DNA from: Anaerolineales bacterium
Lineage (GTDB): Bacteria > Chloroflexota > Anaerolineae > Anaerolineales > Villigracilaceae
Reading direction: 5' to 3'
Assembly (NCBI GenBank): GCA_025966435.1
Contig: JAICRQ010000005.1
Location: 1-23,789 of the forward strand
DNA length: 23,789 nucleotides
How positions within the stretch are numbered: the stretch's first letter is position 1; each line of letters starts with the position of its first letter. The notes beneath the pieces are model-generated. The model made no database searches. It had not been told where the DNA came from and was given only the letters and a program-made list of their open reading frames with translations. Below are positions 6,411-15,125 of this stretch, piece by piece. The translations under genes were made by a program, and so were the position numbers.

Positions 6411-7109
6411 ATGTGGGACGAAAATATGCAAACAGATATTACTGTAAAAAATGTAACCAGTAGCGAGAGAAAACAATCTTCCTATTTCACTCTACTAAAA
6501 CCAGTTCTTGATTATTTCGTTGCAGCCATTTTACTCATTATTACATCTCCCTTGTTTCTGGTTGTTTCTATTGGGATTAAGTTACATTCCCCTGGTCCCG
6601 TTTTTTTCTATCAGAAACGCATAGGGAAAGATGGCAAACCATTTCGGATGATCAAATTCCGGTCCATGCGCGTTAATGCAGACTCCACTCCTCACAAGGA
6701 ATACGTTCAGTCGCTTATCAAACAAAACACCCGACCGAGAGATCTGGGAAAAGAGACTCTCAAGTTAGAAGCGGAAGCAGACTCACGTATTACCGGATTA
6801 GGCAAATTCTTACGTTCATTCGGATTGGATGAATTGCCACAATTGATCAATGTTTTGAAGGGAGAGATGAGCATCGTTGGACCTCGCCCCTCTCTCGATT
6901 ATGAACTCGAAGTATACGAAGAATGGCATAAGCAGCGCCTGGCAGTTCTTCCTGGAATCACGGGCGTCTGGCAGGTCACTGCACATAACTCTGTTCCGTT
7001 CAACGAAATGGTGCAGATTGATATGGATTACATTCAAAATGCAAGTCTCTGGCTCGACCTGAAGGTTATGTTGCTAACACCAATCGAAATGCTCAAGAAG
7101 AAGGGTTAA
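6411..7109 (+). CDS. Initiating sugar-phosphate transferase, monotopic phosphoglycosyl transferase (WcaJ/PglC superfamily)
   Basis: A 232-residue short-form phosphoglycosyl transferase that moves a phospho-sugar from a nucleotide sugar to undecaprenyl phosphate, the first membrane step of repeat-unit assembly. The N-terminal membrane hairpin spans about 32-57 with a central Ser-Pro. The conserved KFRSM (82-86), the catalytic Asp140-Glu141 dyad in LDELPQL, GEMSIVGPRP (151-160) and PGITGVWQV (181-189) are all present. The start is uncertain: ATG 6411 is used here, while ATG 6426 has a weak GGGA upstream. An in-frame ATG at 6303 was rejected because it lies inside the preceding gene. Its likely donor is the modified sugar made by the neighbouring genes, which is inference. 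Confidence 0.92.
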   Translation: MWDENMQTDITVKNVTSSERKQSSYFTLLKPVLDYFVAAILLIITSPLFLVVSIGIKLHSPGPVFFYQKRIGKDGKPFRMIKFRSMRVNADSTPHKEYVQSLIKQNTRPRDLGKETLKLEAEADSRITGLGKFLRSFGLDELPQLINVLKGEMSIVGPRPSLDYELEVYEEWHKQRLAVLPGITGVWQVTAHNSVPFNEMVQIDMDYIQNASLWLDLKVMLLTPIEMLKKKG

Positions 7110-7113
7110 CAAA

Positions 7114-8196
7114 ATGGAAATCAGCTTGATCCCGCAGGATTTGAAATCACATCCAATGTCTCCAAATGGGGATGAGGTACAGACGATTCGCGTTGGCGTG
7201 ATTGGATGCGGTTATTGGGGACCAAAATTGGCCCGCAACTTTCATGATCTCCCCGGAACCAGCCTGGGGGCCATCTCGGACATGCGACCGGATCGGCTCA
7301 ACGAGATGAAACAACTATATCCGGAAACGCATACGACCCATAACCACCGGGACCTGCTGGGAGATGGCATCGATGCAGTTGCTATTGCTACCCCCGTTCA
7401 CACGCACTATGCACTGGCTAAAGAAGCTCTTCTGGCTGGGAAACACGTATTTGTCGAAAAGCCGTTGGCATCTGGTTCGTCCCAGGCTATGGAACTTGTG
7501 GAAATCGCAGCTCAGAAGAACCTCACCTTGATGGTTGGGCACACGTTCGTATACAACCCAGCTGTAGAGGCAGTGCGCGAGATCGTCCTCTCGGGCCAGA
7601 TGGGCAGTATTTATTACCTAAACTCTACACGCGCGAACCTTGGTCTGCTTCAGCCGGATATCAACGTGATGTGGGACCTCGCCCCTCATGATATTTCGAT
7701 GCTCTCTTACATTTTGAACAGGCAGCCTTACTCGGTGAGCGCACGCGGGGCGACCTACGTGAATCAGTACCGCAATCTGCATGAAGTTGTTTACCTGAGC
7801 ATCCTATTCGATGGAGGAATTATGGCAAATCTGCGGCTTAGCTGGCTAGATCCAGTTAAGCAACGATGCCTCACTATAGTTGGCAGCCAAAAGATGCTTG
7901 TTTATGACGATATTGCCGAAAACAAGGTAATCATTTTCGATAAGGGCGTGGATGTTCACCCTTACTCCGTTACCGAAGAACAGTTTCGCGCTTCTTATCG
8001 TCACGGTGAAGAGACGATTTACCCGATCACCTGGCGCGAGCCACTCCTGGTCGAGTGCGAGCACTTCGCCGATTGCATTCGAAATCAAAAACAGCCGCGT
8101 AGCAATGGTCAACAAGGGGTAAATGTGATCAAGGTGCTTGAGACCGCCCAGCGTTCGCTTCAGAACGGCGGCGTAGAACTAATTGTGGAGTATTAG
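7114..8196 (+). CDS. Gfo/Idh/MocA family NAD(P)-dependent sugar dehydrogenase
   Basis: A 360-residue oxidoreductase. The Rossmann motif GCGYWG is at 31-36, the family signature VEKPLA at 114-119 with the substrate-binding Lys116, and WDLAPHD at 187-193 carries the expected catalytic His192. Members of this family in polysaccharide loci (for example WbpB and WlbA) oxidise C3 of a nucleotide sugar ahead of transamination. The start ATG is preceded by AAGAAGG, only 4 bases after the previous stop. Followed 4 bases downstream by a DegT-type aminotransferase, it fits a two-step keto-to-amino conversion. The precise nucleotide sugar and carbon position are inferred from analogy, not read from the sequence. 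Confidence 0.88.
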   Translation: MEISLIPQDLKSHPMSPNGDEVQTIRVGVIGCGYWGPKLARNFHDLPGTSLGAISDMRPDRLNEMKQLYPETHTTHNHRDLLGDGIDAVAIATPVHTHYALAKEALLAGKHVFVEKPLASGSSQAMELVEIAAQKNLTLMVGHTFVYNPAVEAVREIVLSGQMGSIYYLNSTRANLGLLQPDINVMWDLAPHDISMLSYILNRQPYSVSARGATYVNQYRNLHEVVYLSILFDGGIMANLRLSWLDPVKQRCLTIVGSQKMLVYDDIAENKVIIFDKGVDVHPYSVTEEQFRASYRHGEETIYPITWREPLLVECEHFADCIRNQKQPRSNGQQGVNVIKVLETAQRSLQNGGVELIVEY

Positions 8197-8200
8197 AACC

Positions 8201-9385
8201 ATGAATACTAAAGAAATGATAGCTTTTGTTGATCTTCATGCCCAGCACGCCCCCATTCTCGATGAAATCCATGCCGCAATAAATGAAATACTCTCGAATT
8301 CTTCGTTTATCGGCGGGACAGCAGTTTCCCAGTTCGAAGCCGAATTTGCCCAGTATTTAGGCGTTCAGGAAGTTATTGGGGTCGGAAATGGAACAGATGC
8401 ACTTTGGCTGGCACTCGTCGCTAATGGGATTGGCCCCGGAGATGCCGTTATCACAGTTCCGAATACATTTATCGCAACGGCCGAAGGCATCACCCGAGCA
8501 GGTGCCCATCCACTGTTCGTCGACATCGATATTGAAACAGCCAATCTTTCGCCCGTGGCGCTGAATGAATTCCTGGCCAATCAATGCGCTGTTGATGATA
8601 ATGGTCACCTTCGCCATGTCCAGTCAGGCACCCGGGTAGCAGCCGTGATGCCAGTACACCTGTACGGTCTTCCGGCCGATCTCTTGGCGATTTCAGAAAT
8701 TTGCGAGCAACACCAGCTCACATTGATCGAAGATGCTTGCCAGGCGCACGGTGCCAAAATACGAGTGAATGGTGAATGGAAACGAGCAGGGACATTCGGT
8801 GCTGCCGCAGCCTTCAGTTTCTACCCGGGAAAAAATTTAGGCGCAATTGGCGATGCAGGAGCCGTGGTAACAAACAACCCTGAAGCCGCCGCAAAAATGC
8901 GCGAACTGCGCAGTCATGGGTCCAGTGAGAAATATATCCATACTACCCACGAGGGATGGAATGCCCGACTCGATGCAATCCAGGCAGCTGTGCTTTCGAT
9001 CAAGTTACGTTATCTGGATGAATGGAATGAGTGCCGCTATCAGGCCGCTCAGTGGTATCGGCAAGGTCTGGCCGGATTACCAATTGAGCTACCTTATGAA
9101 CCTGAAGATCACCAGCATGTCTATCATCTGTATGTAGTACGAACCGAACAACGAGACGAAGTGCGAAAAGCCCTGCTCGACTACGGGATTGAGACTGGTA
9201 TTCATTATCCCATTCCTCTCCACCTGCAGCAGGCTTACAATTGGATGAACCTGCCTCTCGGCAGCTTCCCAAATGCTGAACGTTCTGCCCAGACAATTTT
9301 ATCTCTGCCGATGCACCCTTACCTCAGCCAACAACAGGTGGAGCATGTATGCCAGGCGTTCAAATCAGTGCTATCTGATAAATAA
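8201..9385 (+). CDS. DegT/DnrJ/EryC1/StrS-type PLP-dependent sugar aminotransferase
   Basis: A 394-residue aminotransferase of the nucleotide-sugar type. FVDLHAQHAPI near the N-terminus, GNGTDAL, IEDACQAHGA and the Schiff-base lysine Lys211 in FYPGKNLGA are all present, followed by GDAGAVVT and the C-terminal HVYHLYVVR region. It would transfer an amino group, normally from glutamate, to the keto-sugar produced by the adjacent dehydrogenase. I placed the start at ATG 8201, with GGAG 10 bases upstream and 4 bases after the previous stop; a TTG at 8183 inside the previous gene is less likely. The amino sugar produced is the best candidate acceptor for the lipoyl-linked acyltransferase upstream. 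Confidence 0.92.
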   Translation: MNTKEMIAFVDLHAQHAPILDEIHAAINEILSNSSFIGGTAVSQFEAEFAQYLGVQEVIGVGNGTDALWLALVANGIGPGDAVITVPNTFIATAEGITRAGAHPLFVDIDIETANLSPVALNEFLANQCAVDDNGHLRHVQSGTRVAAVMPVHLYGLPADLLAISEICEQHQLTLIEDACQAHGAKIRVNGEWKRAGTFGAAAAFSFYPGKNLGAIGDAGAVVTNNPEAAAKMRELRSHGSSEKYIHTTHEGWNARLDAIQAAVLSIKLRYLDEWNECRYQAAQWYRQGLAGLPIELPYEPEDHQHVYHLYVVRTEQRDEVRKALLDYGIETGIHYPIPLHLQQAYNWMNLPLGSFPNAERSAQTILSLPMHPYLSQQQVEHVCQAFKSVLSDK

Positions 9386-9405
9386 AGCAGAAAAGAGAGA
9401 TGGAT

Positions 9406-10284
9406 ATGGAACGACGTTTAATTTTACGATCCATGGCACGACGATGGTGGATATTCCTGGTGGTACTTCTGATCACCGTAGGAACCACTCTATTTCTAAC
9501 CTTGCGAGAAACTCCCATATATAGAGCCAAGGCTACCTACGTTACGCGTTTGAGCGCTGAAATCACTGACGCGAAAACAGAGTCAACGGTTCTGGATAGC
9601 CTAAACAGATATGTGGAGCTGCAGGGAACCTATTCCGAAATCGCGATGAGCCAAGCGATCAAGCGACAGGCAGGCAAAAAAATTGGTATCACAGGCAGCG
9701 AGCTACGCAAGCTCTCGGTCAGCAGCCGGACTTTGCCAGGGTCTAGAATACTCGAAATATCAGTTCAAGGGGAAGATCCGCAGTTGATCCGTGATTTCAC
9801 TACGGCTGTTGGGGAAGAAACAATGACGTATGTCAACAATCTTTACCCATCTTACGAACTTACCCTTTTAGATGACCCCAATGCTCCTAATACACCGATC
9901 AGCCCAAAAATCCCCTACAACTTAATTGTGGGCACTCTGCTAGGTGCATTTTTAGGAGCAATAGCTCTCTTGTTGTCCTCCTGGTTGCGCGGTGACTTTA
10001 AAGGGATCCAAGCTATTCAAAGCGATCAAGGAGAACCAAGCGCGCTCCTGCCACTGAAAAGCGAACTTGGGTTTCTCATGCAACAGTGTGAATTAATCCG
10101 CGCTGAGCTTAACGAGACTCGCGAGATCATCCATAATACAGAGAACGAGGCTAGGGCACTCCGTACTGTGCTGAACAACTGGTCAAAGAACGGTAGTTCA
10201 CAGGGTAGAGGCAAGAAAACGGAAGTTCAGCCAGAAGAGCAAAATGAAACCGGCCACTTGGAACACGAATCCCCCAGCGAGTGA
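9406..10284 (+). CDS. Wzz-like polysaccharide chain-length determinant protein with a cytoplasmic tail
   Basis: A 292-residue membrane protein of the Wzz/polysaccharide co-polymerase group, which sets polymer length together with Wzy. TM1 is about residues 14-33, an extracytoplasmic domain follows, and the proline-rich segment NAPNTPISPKIP leads into TM2 (about 172-195). After TM2 there is a ~95-residue hydrophilic tail with a likely coiled coil (about 218-260) rather than a BY-kinase domain, and no Walker motif. ATG 9406 is preferred because GAGAG lies 6 bases upstream; an in-frame ATG at 9400 would be too close. The 3' end overlaps the flippase gene by 41 bases. Sequence conservation is low in this family, so the call rests on topology, motif and context. 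Confidence 0.78.
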   Translation: MERRLILRSMARRWWIFLVVLLITVGTTLFLTLRETPIYRAKATYVTRLSAEITDAKTESTVLDSLNRYVELQGTYSEIAMSQAIKRQAGKKIGITGSELRKLSVSSRTLPGSRILEISVQGEDPQLIRDFTTAVGEETMTYVNNLYPSYELTLLDDPNAPNTPISPKIPYNLIVGTLLGAFLGAIALLLSSWLRGDFKGIQAIQSDQGEPSALLPLKSELGFLMQQCELIRAELNETREIIHNTENEARALRTVLNNWSKNGSSQGRGKKTEVQPEEQNETGHLEHESPSE

Positions 10285-11836
10285 AATAATCGAAACAAGC
10301 CAGGAAGCAGGGACCACTCAGAACGAACAGAATATGCTCGTGACCGCAAAAGGCGGGGGTGTATTGTTGTTCGGCCGGCTGGTGACCTATGTTGCCCGCT
10401 TTGCCATCACCTTTGTTTTAGCCCGTCTCATGGGCGCAGAAAACTATGGCTTGTATAACCTGGCCATCTCAGCCGCTATGATTGCCGGTGCGATTTCGGT
10501 GTTTGGTCTGGATACAACCATGACGCGCTACATCGCAATTCTCAACGGCCGGAAGGACCGTCGCGGAGTATGGGGCGCCATTCAGATTGGGATCGGGGGA
10601 GCATTGCTCCTCAGTGTGTTGACCAGCACCGCACTGTTCTCACTTTCGTCTCTGATCGCAGAACATGCATTTCACGAATCTCGGCTTGCGCCGCTCCTGC
10701 AAATCGCCAGCCTGACCGTCCCCTTCCTTGCCATGAGCGATGTCCTGGCCGGGGCGACACGCGGCTTCAAGCGCATGTCAGACACAGTCATCGCCCAAAA
10801 TATTGTCCAGCCAGTAATTCGCCTGGGTTTGATAATTCTGCTGGCTGCAGTTGGGTTCAGTACCCCGGTCGCGATCCTTATTTTTGGCTTGTCTGACCTA
10901 TGCGCTTCCTTGGTTCTGTTGTATCTTCTCAACAAACGATTCAATCTGAAGCGGTCGCTGGCAACCGGAACGCGGAACCTGGGTGAGCTATTTGGGTTCA
11001 CCCTCCCGCTCGGCCTGTCCGATTTGATGACGACTTTCCGTAGTTATCTGCAAACGCTTCTCATTGGCTCGTTAGATACGGTCCGCGGAGTTGGGGTGTT
11101 TTCCATCGCTAACCAGGTAAACCAAATTGGGAACATGTTTCATGCATCGATGAATCAATCCGCCCGGCCCTTGATCGCAGAACTCAGCGATCAAGGGAAA
11201 CAACCCCAGGTTGAGCATATCTACCAGACAACAACTCGTTGGATGGTGACCTTAAATATGCCCATGATTCTGATCGTGACACTTTTTCCTGTACAAGTCA
11301 TCTCTATTTTTGGCAAGAGCTTTCTAGAAGGTGCGCCCGCCCTAGCGATCATGGGGCTGGTTAATCTATTCAATGTAGCGACGGGTATGTGCGGGACGAT
11401 CCTTGATATGACGGGACACACGCGCATGAAATTGTTCAATACAATCATACGGGTCAGTGTTGCCATTCTCGCCAATTTCCTGCTTATCCCTCGCTTTGGG
11501 GTTACCGGAGCCGCCATTGCAGCCCTTATTCATGAGGTAATTGCCAATGTGCTGCCCATGATCCAGTTGTGGTTCCTTTACCGCATTCTTCCCTACAACC
11601 CGCATATCCTGAAGCCACTTGCTGCTGGAGTGCTTGCCGCCGGTGGAGCTCTGGTTATGCGTACCTGGCTACCCAGTTCAGGTAACCTGTTACTCACTAT
11701 TCTTCATATGTTGGTGACGCTGGCCATATATGCGGCAGTGGTTCAACGATTTGGGCTGTCATCAGAAGAGCTCATGGTAGTTAACCGGATACGCCGCCGA
11801 GTAGGCACGCTGCTTTCGCGGCTCACGCCATCGTAA
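10244..11836 (+). CDS. Polysaccharide flippase, Wzx-like (MOP exporter superfamily)
   Basis: A 530-residue multi-pass membrane protein with about 12-14 hydrophobic segments. A ~40-residue polar N-terminal extension is followed by the family's usual opening KGGGVLLFGRLVTYVARF and LARLMGAENYGLYNLA. Flippases of this type move undecaprenyl-linked repeat units across the inner membrane. The ATG at 10244 has GAAGAG just upstream. A later ATG at 10334 would give a protein without the polar extension and remains possible. The position between the Wzz-like and Wzy-like genes is typical of a Wzx/Wzy-dependent pathway. Confidence 0.9.
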   Translation: MKPATWNTNPPASEIIETSQEAGTTQNEQNMLVTAKGGGVLLFGRLVTYVARFAITFVLARLMGAENYGLYNLAISAAMIAGAISVFGLDTTMTRYIAILNGRKDRRGVWGAIQIGIGGALLLSVLTSTALFSLSSLIAEHAFHESRLAPLLQIASLTVPFLAMSDVLAGATRGFKRMSDTVIAQNIVQPVIRLGLIILLAAVGFSTPVAILIFGLSDLCASLVLLYLLNKRFNLKRSLATGTRNLGELFGFTLPLGLSDLMTTFRSYLQTLLIGSLDTVRGVGVFSIANQVNQIGNMFHASMNQSARPLIAELSDQGKQPQVEHIYQTTTRWMVTLNMPMILIVTLFPVQVISIFGKSFLEGAPALAIMGLVNLFNVATGMCGTILDMTGHTRMKLFNTIIRVSVAILANFLLIPRFGVTGAAIAALIHEVIANVLPMIQLWFLYRILPYNPHILKPLAAGVLAAGGALVMRTWLPSSGNLLLTILHMLVTLAIYAAVVQRFGLSSEELMVVNRIRRRVGTLLSRLTPS

Positions 11837-11886
11837 TACTCCTATACACGAAAAACAGTCGGCGATTAAAACAGAGAGGTTTGTTT

Positions 11887-12612
11887 ATGATCATTAGCCA
11901 TAAGTACAAGTATGTGTTTGTTGAATATCCGCGCACAGGAACTACGGCTGTTAGCAACGAATTGTGCCAGAACTATTCTGGCAAGCGCATCCTACGCAAG
12001 CACAGCACCTACCAGGAGTTTCTGAAGATCGCTTCGCCAGAAGAGAAGAAATACTTCGTCTTTACCAGTGTCCGCAATCCACTCGACGACGCGGTTAGCC
12101 ACTATTTCAAACTCAGAACGGATCATCGCGATCGCTATACCAATCGAAAGAAAGTGCGTAATGGAAAGCGTCTGGCAGAATATTTCGATGCGTATATTTT
12201 TCGATATATCCAAAACCATGATGTTGATTTTCCAACCTACTTCCGCAGGTTTTATGTAATTCCCCACAACACTTGGTCGACCATATCGATCAAGCGCTAC
12301 AACCACATCATGCGCTTCGAGAGCTTGCCGGAAGATTTCGCTCATGTGCTGAAGCTTCTGGGGATTGATCCGGTCCGTCCTCTACCGCAGCGTAATGTAA
12401 CCGGCGAGCGGAAGAAGGAATACTGGATGTACTACACGCCGGAGATCATTCCGCGGGCAAGGCGTATCTTTGGGCCGTTTATGAAGCAGTGGGGATACGA
12501 ATTCCCGAAAGAATGGGGCGAACAGCCCATCTCGTTCTGGAACCAGATGGAATATAAGTTTTTCACTTTATTCCGCCGGGTATACTGGAGCGTCCTACGC
12601 GAGCACATTTAA
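11887..12612 (+). CDS. Sulfotransferase family protein (ST1)
   Basis: A 241-residue PAPS-dependent sulfotransferase-like protein, which would transfer sulfate from PAPS to a sugar hydroxyl or amine. The 5'-phosphosulfate loop is PRTGTT (15-20) and the 3'-phosphate site is RNPLDDAVS (63-71), with Arg63 and Ser71 at the classic spacing. The start is ATG 11887 with AGAGAGG 7 bases upstream; a TTG two codons earlier is in frame but weaker. It differs in motif wording and length from the tandem block further on, so it is likely an independent lineage. It sits between the flippase and polymerase-like genes. The substrate is not predictable. Confidence 0.85.
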   Translation: MIISHKYKYVFVEYPRTGTTAVSNELCQNYSGKRILRKHSTYQEFLKIASPEEKKYFVFTSVRNPLDDAVSHYFKLRTDHRDRYTNRKKVRNGKRLAEYFDAYIFRYIQNHDVDFPTYFRRFYVIPHNTWSTISIKRYNHIMRFESLPEDFAHVLKLLGIDPVRPLPQRNVTGERKKEYWMYYTPEIIPRARRIFGPFMKQWGYEFPKEWGEQPISFWNQMEYKFFTLFRRVYWSVLREHI

Positions 12613-12629
12613 AAGGATAGCAGAACCGC

Positions 12630-14138
12630 ATGCAAACGCAACAAACGCGAGTCAATATGATCGGAGCCTGGCTGTCGCAGGTGACCGGCATCCGCCGGAT
12701 GGGTGAGACCGGCGGGCCAACTACCTTATCCACGTGGCTTCCGCTGGTAGTAGGGGGAATCCTTGGGATCCTAGGCGCGTACCTCCTCATCCAGCAGAAC
12801 GTGGTGGCATTGCTTGCGATCTTGCTGATCGTGCCCATGCTGCTACTATTCTTCTACTATCCCTTCATCACCGTTATCATCTGGCTACTGGTATTCCCAT
12901 TTTTCCTGAGCGAAGTTCTGCCCGGGGCGCGACCCCTATACTGGCTGCTCCACCGGGCGATGATCCCAGGTGCACTGTTAGCGTTGCTTGGACTATCAAT
13001 CCTTGGGATTCGGAAGATTAAAAACGTGCGCTTCGGGCTCGTGGATGGCGTGATGCTCGCATACCTGGTGCTTTGTGTCTGCAATATTCTCCTGCTTACT
13101 GCCAGGCCAAATTCGCAGCTTATCCATCTCTATGACCGTATTTTCGTGCCGTTCTGTATGTACTGGCTGATCCGCGTGACCCGGCCTGGTCAAATGGACT
13201 TGGAACGGCTTGCCCCCGTAGCCTTCATCATCATTTTTTCACAGGGAACCATTGGAATCCTTAGTTGGTTTGCACCGGGGGTCCTGCCACCTAAATGGTT
13301 AGGCCGGTTAGGCGAACGAACCGTGGGCACCTTTGGGAACCCGGCGGTTTTCACGACCACATTGCTTTTTGCTGTGGTGATCCTAACGGAGACATTGTGG
13401 CGCGGCTCTAACCGAAAAAAATTGCAAATGGCCGTGTCTTTTCTGACAGTAGCATTTGCGTTCTTCCTCGTATTTTTCTCGTTCTCGCGGGGCAGTTGGT
13501 TAGGTGCCCTCCCGGTCTGGCTTGGGCTGTACATTCTCCACCCCAAGTGGATGAGGCGCTTGAGCCTGGTGGGCTCAATTGCACTCGTTCCCCTATTGGC
13601 GCTGGGTCCGCTGGCTGAATATTCCTCATTTGCTTCAGAGCGCCTGTTTACGGAAACTACAGCCGAGGGTCGCGTAATCGGGGGAGCGGCAACCTTCCGG
13701 ATGATCCAGGAAAGACCAGTTTTTGGCTGGGGCTATCGCAACCATGAGCTTTACGACGAGCAATTCCGTGACCGTGTGATGGGGCTTGTAGACAGCAAAG
13801 AGCAGAGTTCACACAACACCTACCTGCTGATTGCCGCCGAGATGGGCATCCCAGGATTGATTCTGTACTACCTTCCAATCGGCTTGCTCCTATATCTAAC
13901 CATAAAGTACTGGCACAGGCTGCCAGACACCCGGATCTGGAGCAGATCTCTTGTGCTGATGCTCTGGCTGTTGATCGTTGACCATGTCATAGTCGGGCTA
14001 TTCACTGATATGATTCAGTCCCCTTTCTTTAACACAACCATCTGGTGGCTGGCACTTGGACTGATTGCAAATGCCATCGATGCAGGCAGGAATTCTACAG
14101 TTACGTCACAAAGTAAGCAACTGCAAACAATTGGATAG
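12630..14138 (+). CDS. O-antigen ligase / polymerase family membrane protein (Wzy-like)
   Basis: A 502-residue protein with about 11-12 hydrophobic segments. It carries the Wzy/WaaL-family signatures FSFSRGSWLG in the mid region and, in the large loop before the C-terminal helices, SSHNTYLLIAAEMG with His395. A GWGYRN segment precedes the loop, also common in this family. Polymerases of this group join undecaprenyl-linked repeat units on the outer face of the inner membrane; ligases of the same fold attach finished chains to a carrier. With Wzx- and Wzz-like neighbours, polymerase is the likelier role, but sequence alone does not separate the two. AAAGGA lies 12 bases before the ATG. Confidence 0.85.
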   Translation: MQTQQTRVNMIGAWLSQVTGIRRMGETGGPTTLSTWLPLVVGGILGILGAYLLIQQNVVALLAILLIVPMLLLFFYYPFITVIIWLLVFPFFLSEVLPGARPLYWLLHRAMIPGALLALLGLSILGIRKIKNVRFGLVDGVMLAYLVLCVCNILLLTARPNSQLIHLYDRIFVPFCMYWLIRVTRPGQMDLERLAPVAFIIIFSQGTIGILSWFAPGVLPPKWLGRLGERTVGTFGNPAVFTTTLLFAVVILTETLWRGSNRKKLQMAVSFLTVAFAFFLVFFSFSRGSWLGALPVWLGLYILHPKWMRRLSLVGSIALVPLLALGPLAEYSSFASERLFTETTAEGRVIGGAATFRMIQERPVFGWGYRNHELYDEQFRDRVMGLVDSKEQSSHNTYLLIAAEMGIPGLILYYLPIGLLLYLTIKYWHRLPDTRIWSRSLVLMLWLLIVDHVIVGLFTDMIQSPFFNTTIWWLALGLIANAIDAGRNSTVTSQSKQLQTIG

Positions 14139-14141
14139 CTC

Positions 14142-15125
14142 ATGACTACTCAAGAAATGATTCTCCCCAAACAAAACGACGCTTCTTTCGAAGCTACAAA
14201 GCAGACTGATGTATCTTCTGGTTATATCTTTATTGTTGGACTCAGCCGCAGTGGAACAACGCTTATGCGGAATGTCCTCAACCAATCCGATTGGATTGCG
14301 ATTTCACGCGAAAATCATTTTCTGGGGCACCTGATTGGCGCGGAGGGCATGCGGCAGAAGTTCCGCAAGTTTGGTGATCTATCAATCGATCAGAATGTAC
14401 ATAATCTGGTGGACCATCTATACTCTGGCGGATCAGAGCGCAGCTCATGGTTCCGCAAGGCTAGTTCGCATTGGCGCTGGATCACCCGGCGGGTAGATAA
14501 GCAAGAATTTACTCAAAAACTACTGGAAACAGACCGCAGCGAGCGTGCCTTTTTTATACTTTTGATGCAGTTGTTTGCTGATAAAAAAGGGAAGCCCATT
14601 ATGGGTGAAAAAACGCCTGCGCACTTTCGTTATGTCGAAACACTGCTGAACTGGTTTCCGGAAGCAAAGATCATTCACATGATGCGTGATCCGAGGGGTA
14701 TTTTTGTTTCCGAATGGCGCAGGCGGCAGAAAGAGGCGCAATCATTCCCCTACCGACAGCTAAAGCAATTACCGTTTCTGATGAAACTAGTCATATTGCT
14801 TCAGACAACTATCACTTGGCGCGAAGGCGCGCGGCGCTGTCGAGAAAATCAGAACAAATATCCTCTAAATTACTACACGCAGCGTTTCGAGGGCCTTGTC
14901 AGTGATCCAGAAGTACAAGTGAAAGAACTCTGTGCCTTTATTGGCGTGCCTTTTCAGCCTGCTATGCTGGAACAGACCGTAGTCAGCATGGGTTTTCAGG
15001 AAAAACAAACGGGTTTCGATTCTGGTGCCGCGAATCGTTGGAAGAAGCATATCACACCCTGGATCGATGCCTGGTTCCGCTTCTGGCTTAGGGAAGATAT
15101 GGAAATCTTTGGGTACTCTAAATGA
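14142..15125 (+). CDS. Sulfotransferase family protein (ST2, type A)
   Basis: A 327-residue protein with canonical PAPS sites: SRSGTT (35-40) in FIVGLSRSGTTLMRN, GEKTPAH in the middle, and RDPRGIFVS with Arg182 and the Ser 8 residues later. A ~28-residue non-conserved N-terminal extension precedes the first strand. It resembles ST6 (18149) more than its immediate neighbours, sharing the GEKTPAH wording and the C-terminal RWKKH/RWRKH block followed by a WFRFWL/WFKFWL segment. Its stop overlaps the next gene by 4 bases (ATGA), so translation is coupled. It probably sulfates one position of the glycan repeat; the position is unknown. Confidence 0.87.
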   Translation: MTTQEMILPKQNDASFEATKQTDVSSGYIFIVGLSRSGTTLMRNVLNQSDWIAISRENHFLGHLIGAEGMRQKFRKFGDLSIDQNVHNLVDHLYSGGSERSSWFRKASSHWRWITRRVDKQEFTQKLLETDRSERAFFILLMQLFADKKGKPIMGEKTPAHFRYVETLLNWFPEAKIIHMMRDPRGIFVSEWRRRQKEAQSFPYRQLKQLPFLMKLVILLQTTITWREGARRCRENQNKYPLNYYTQRFEGLVSDPEVQVKELCAFIGVPFQPAMLEQTVVSMGFQEKQTGFDSGAANRWKKHITPWIDAWFRFWLREDMEIFGYSK

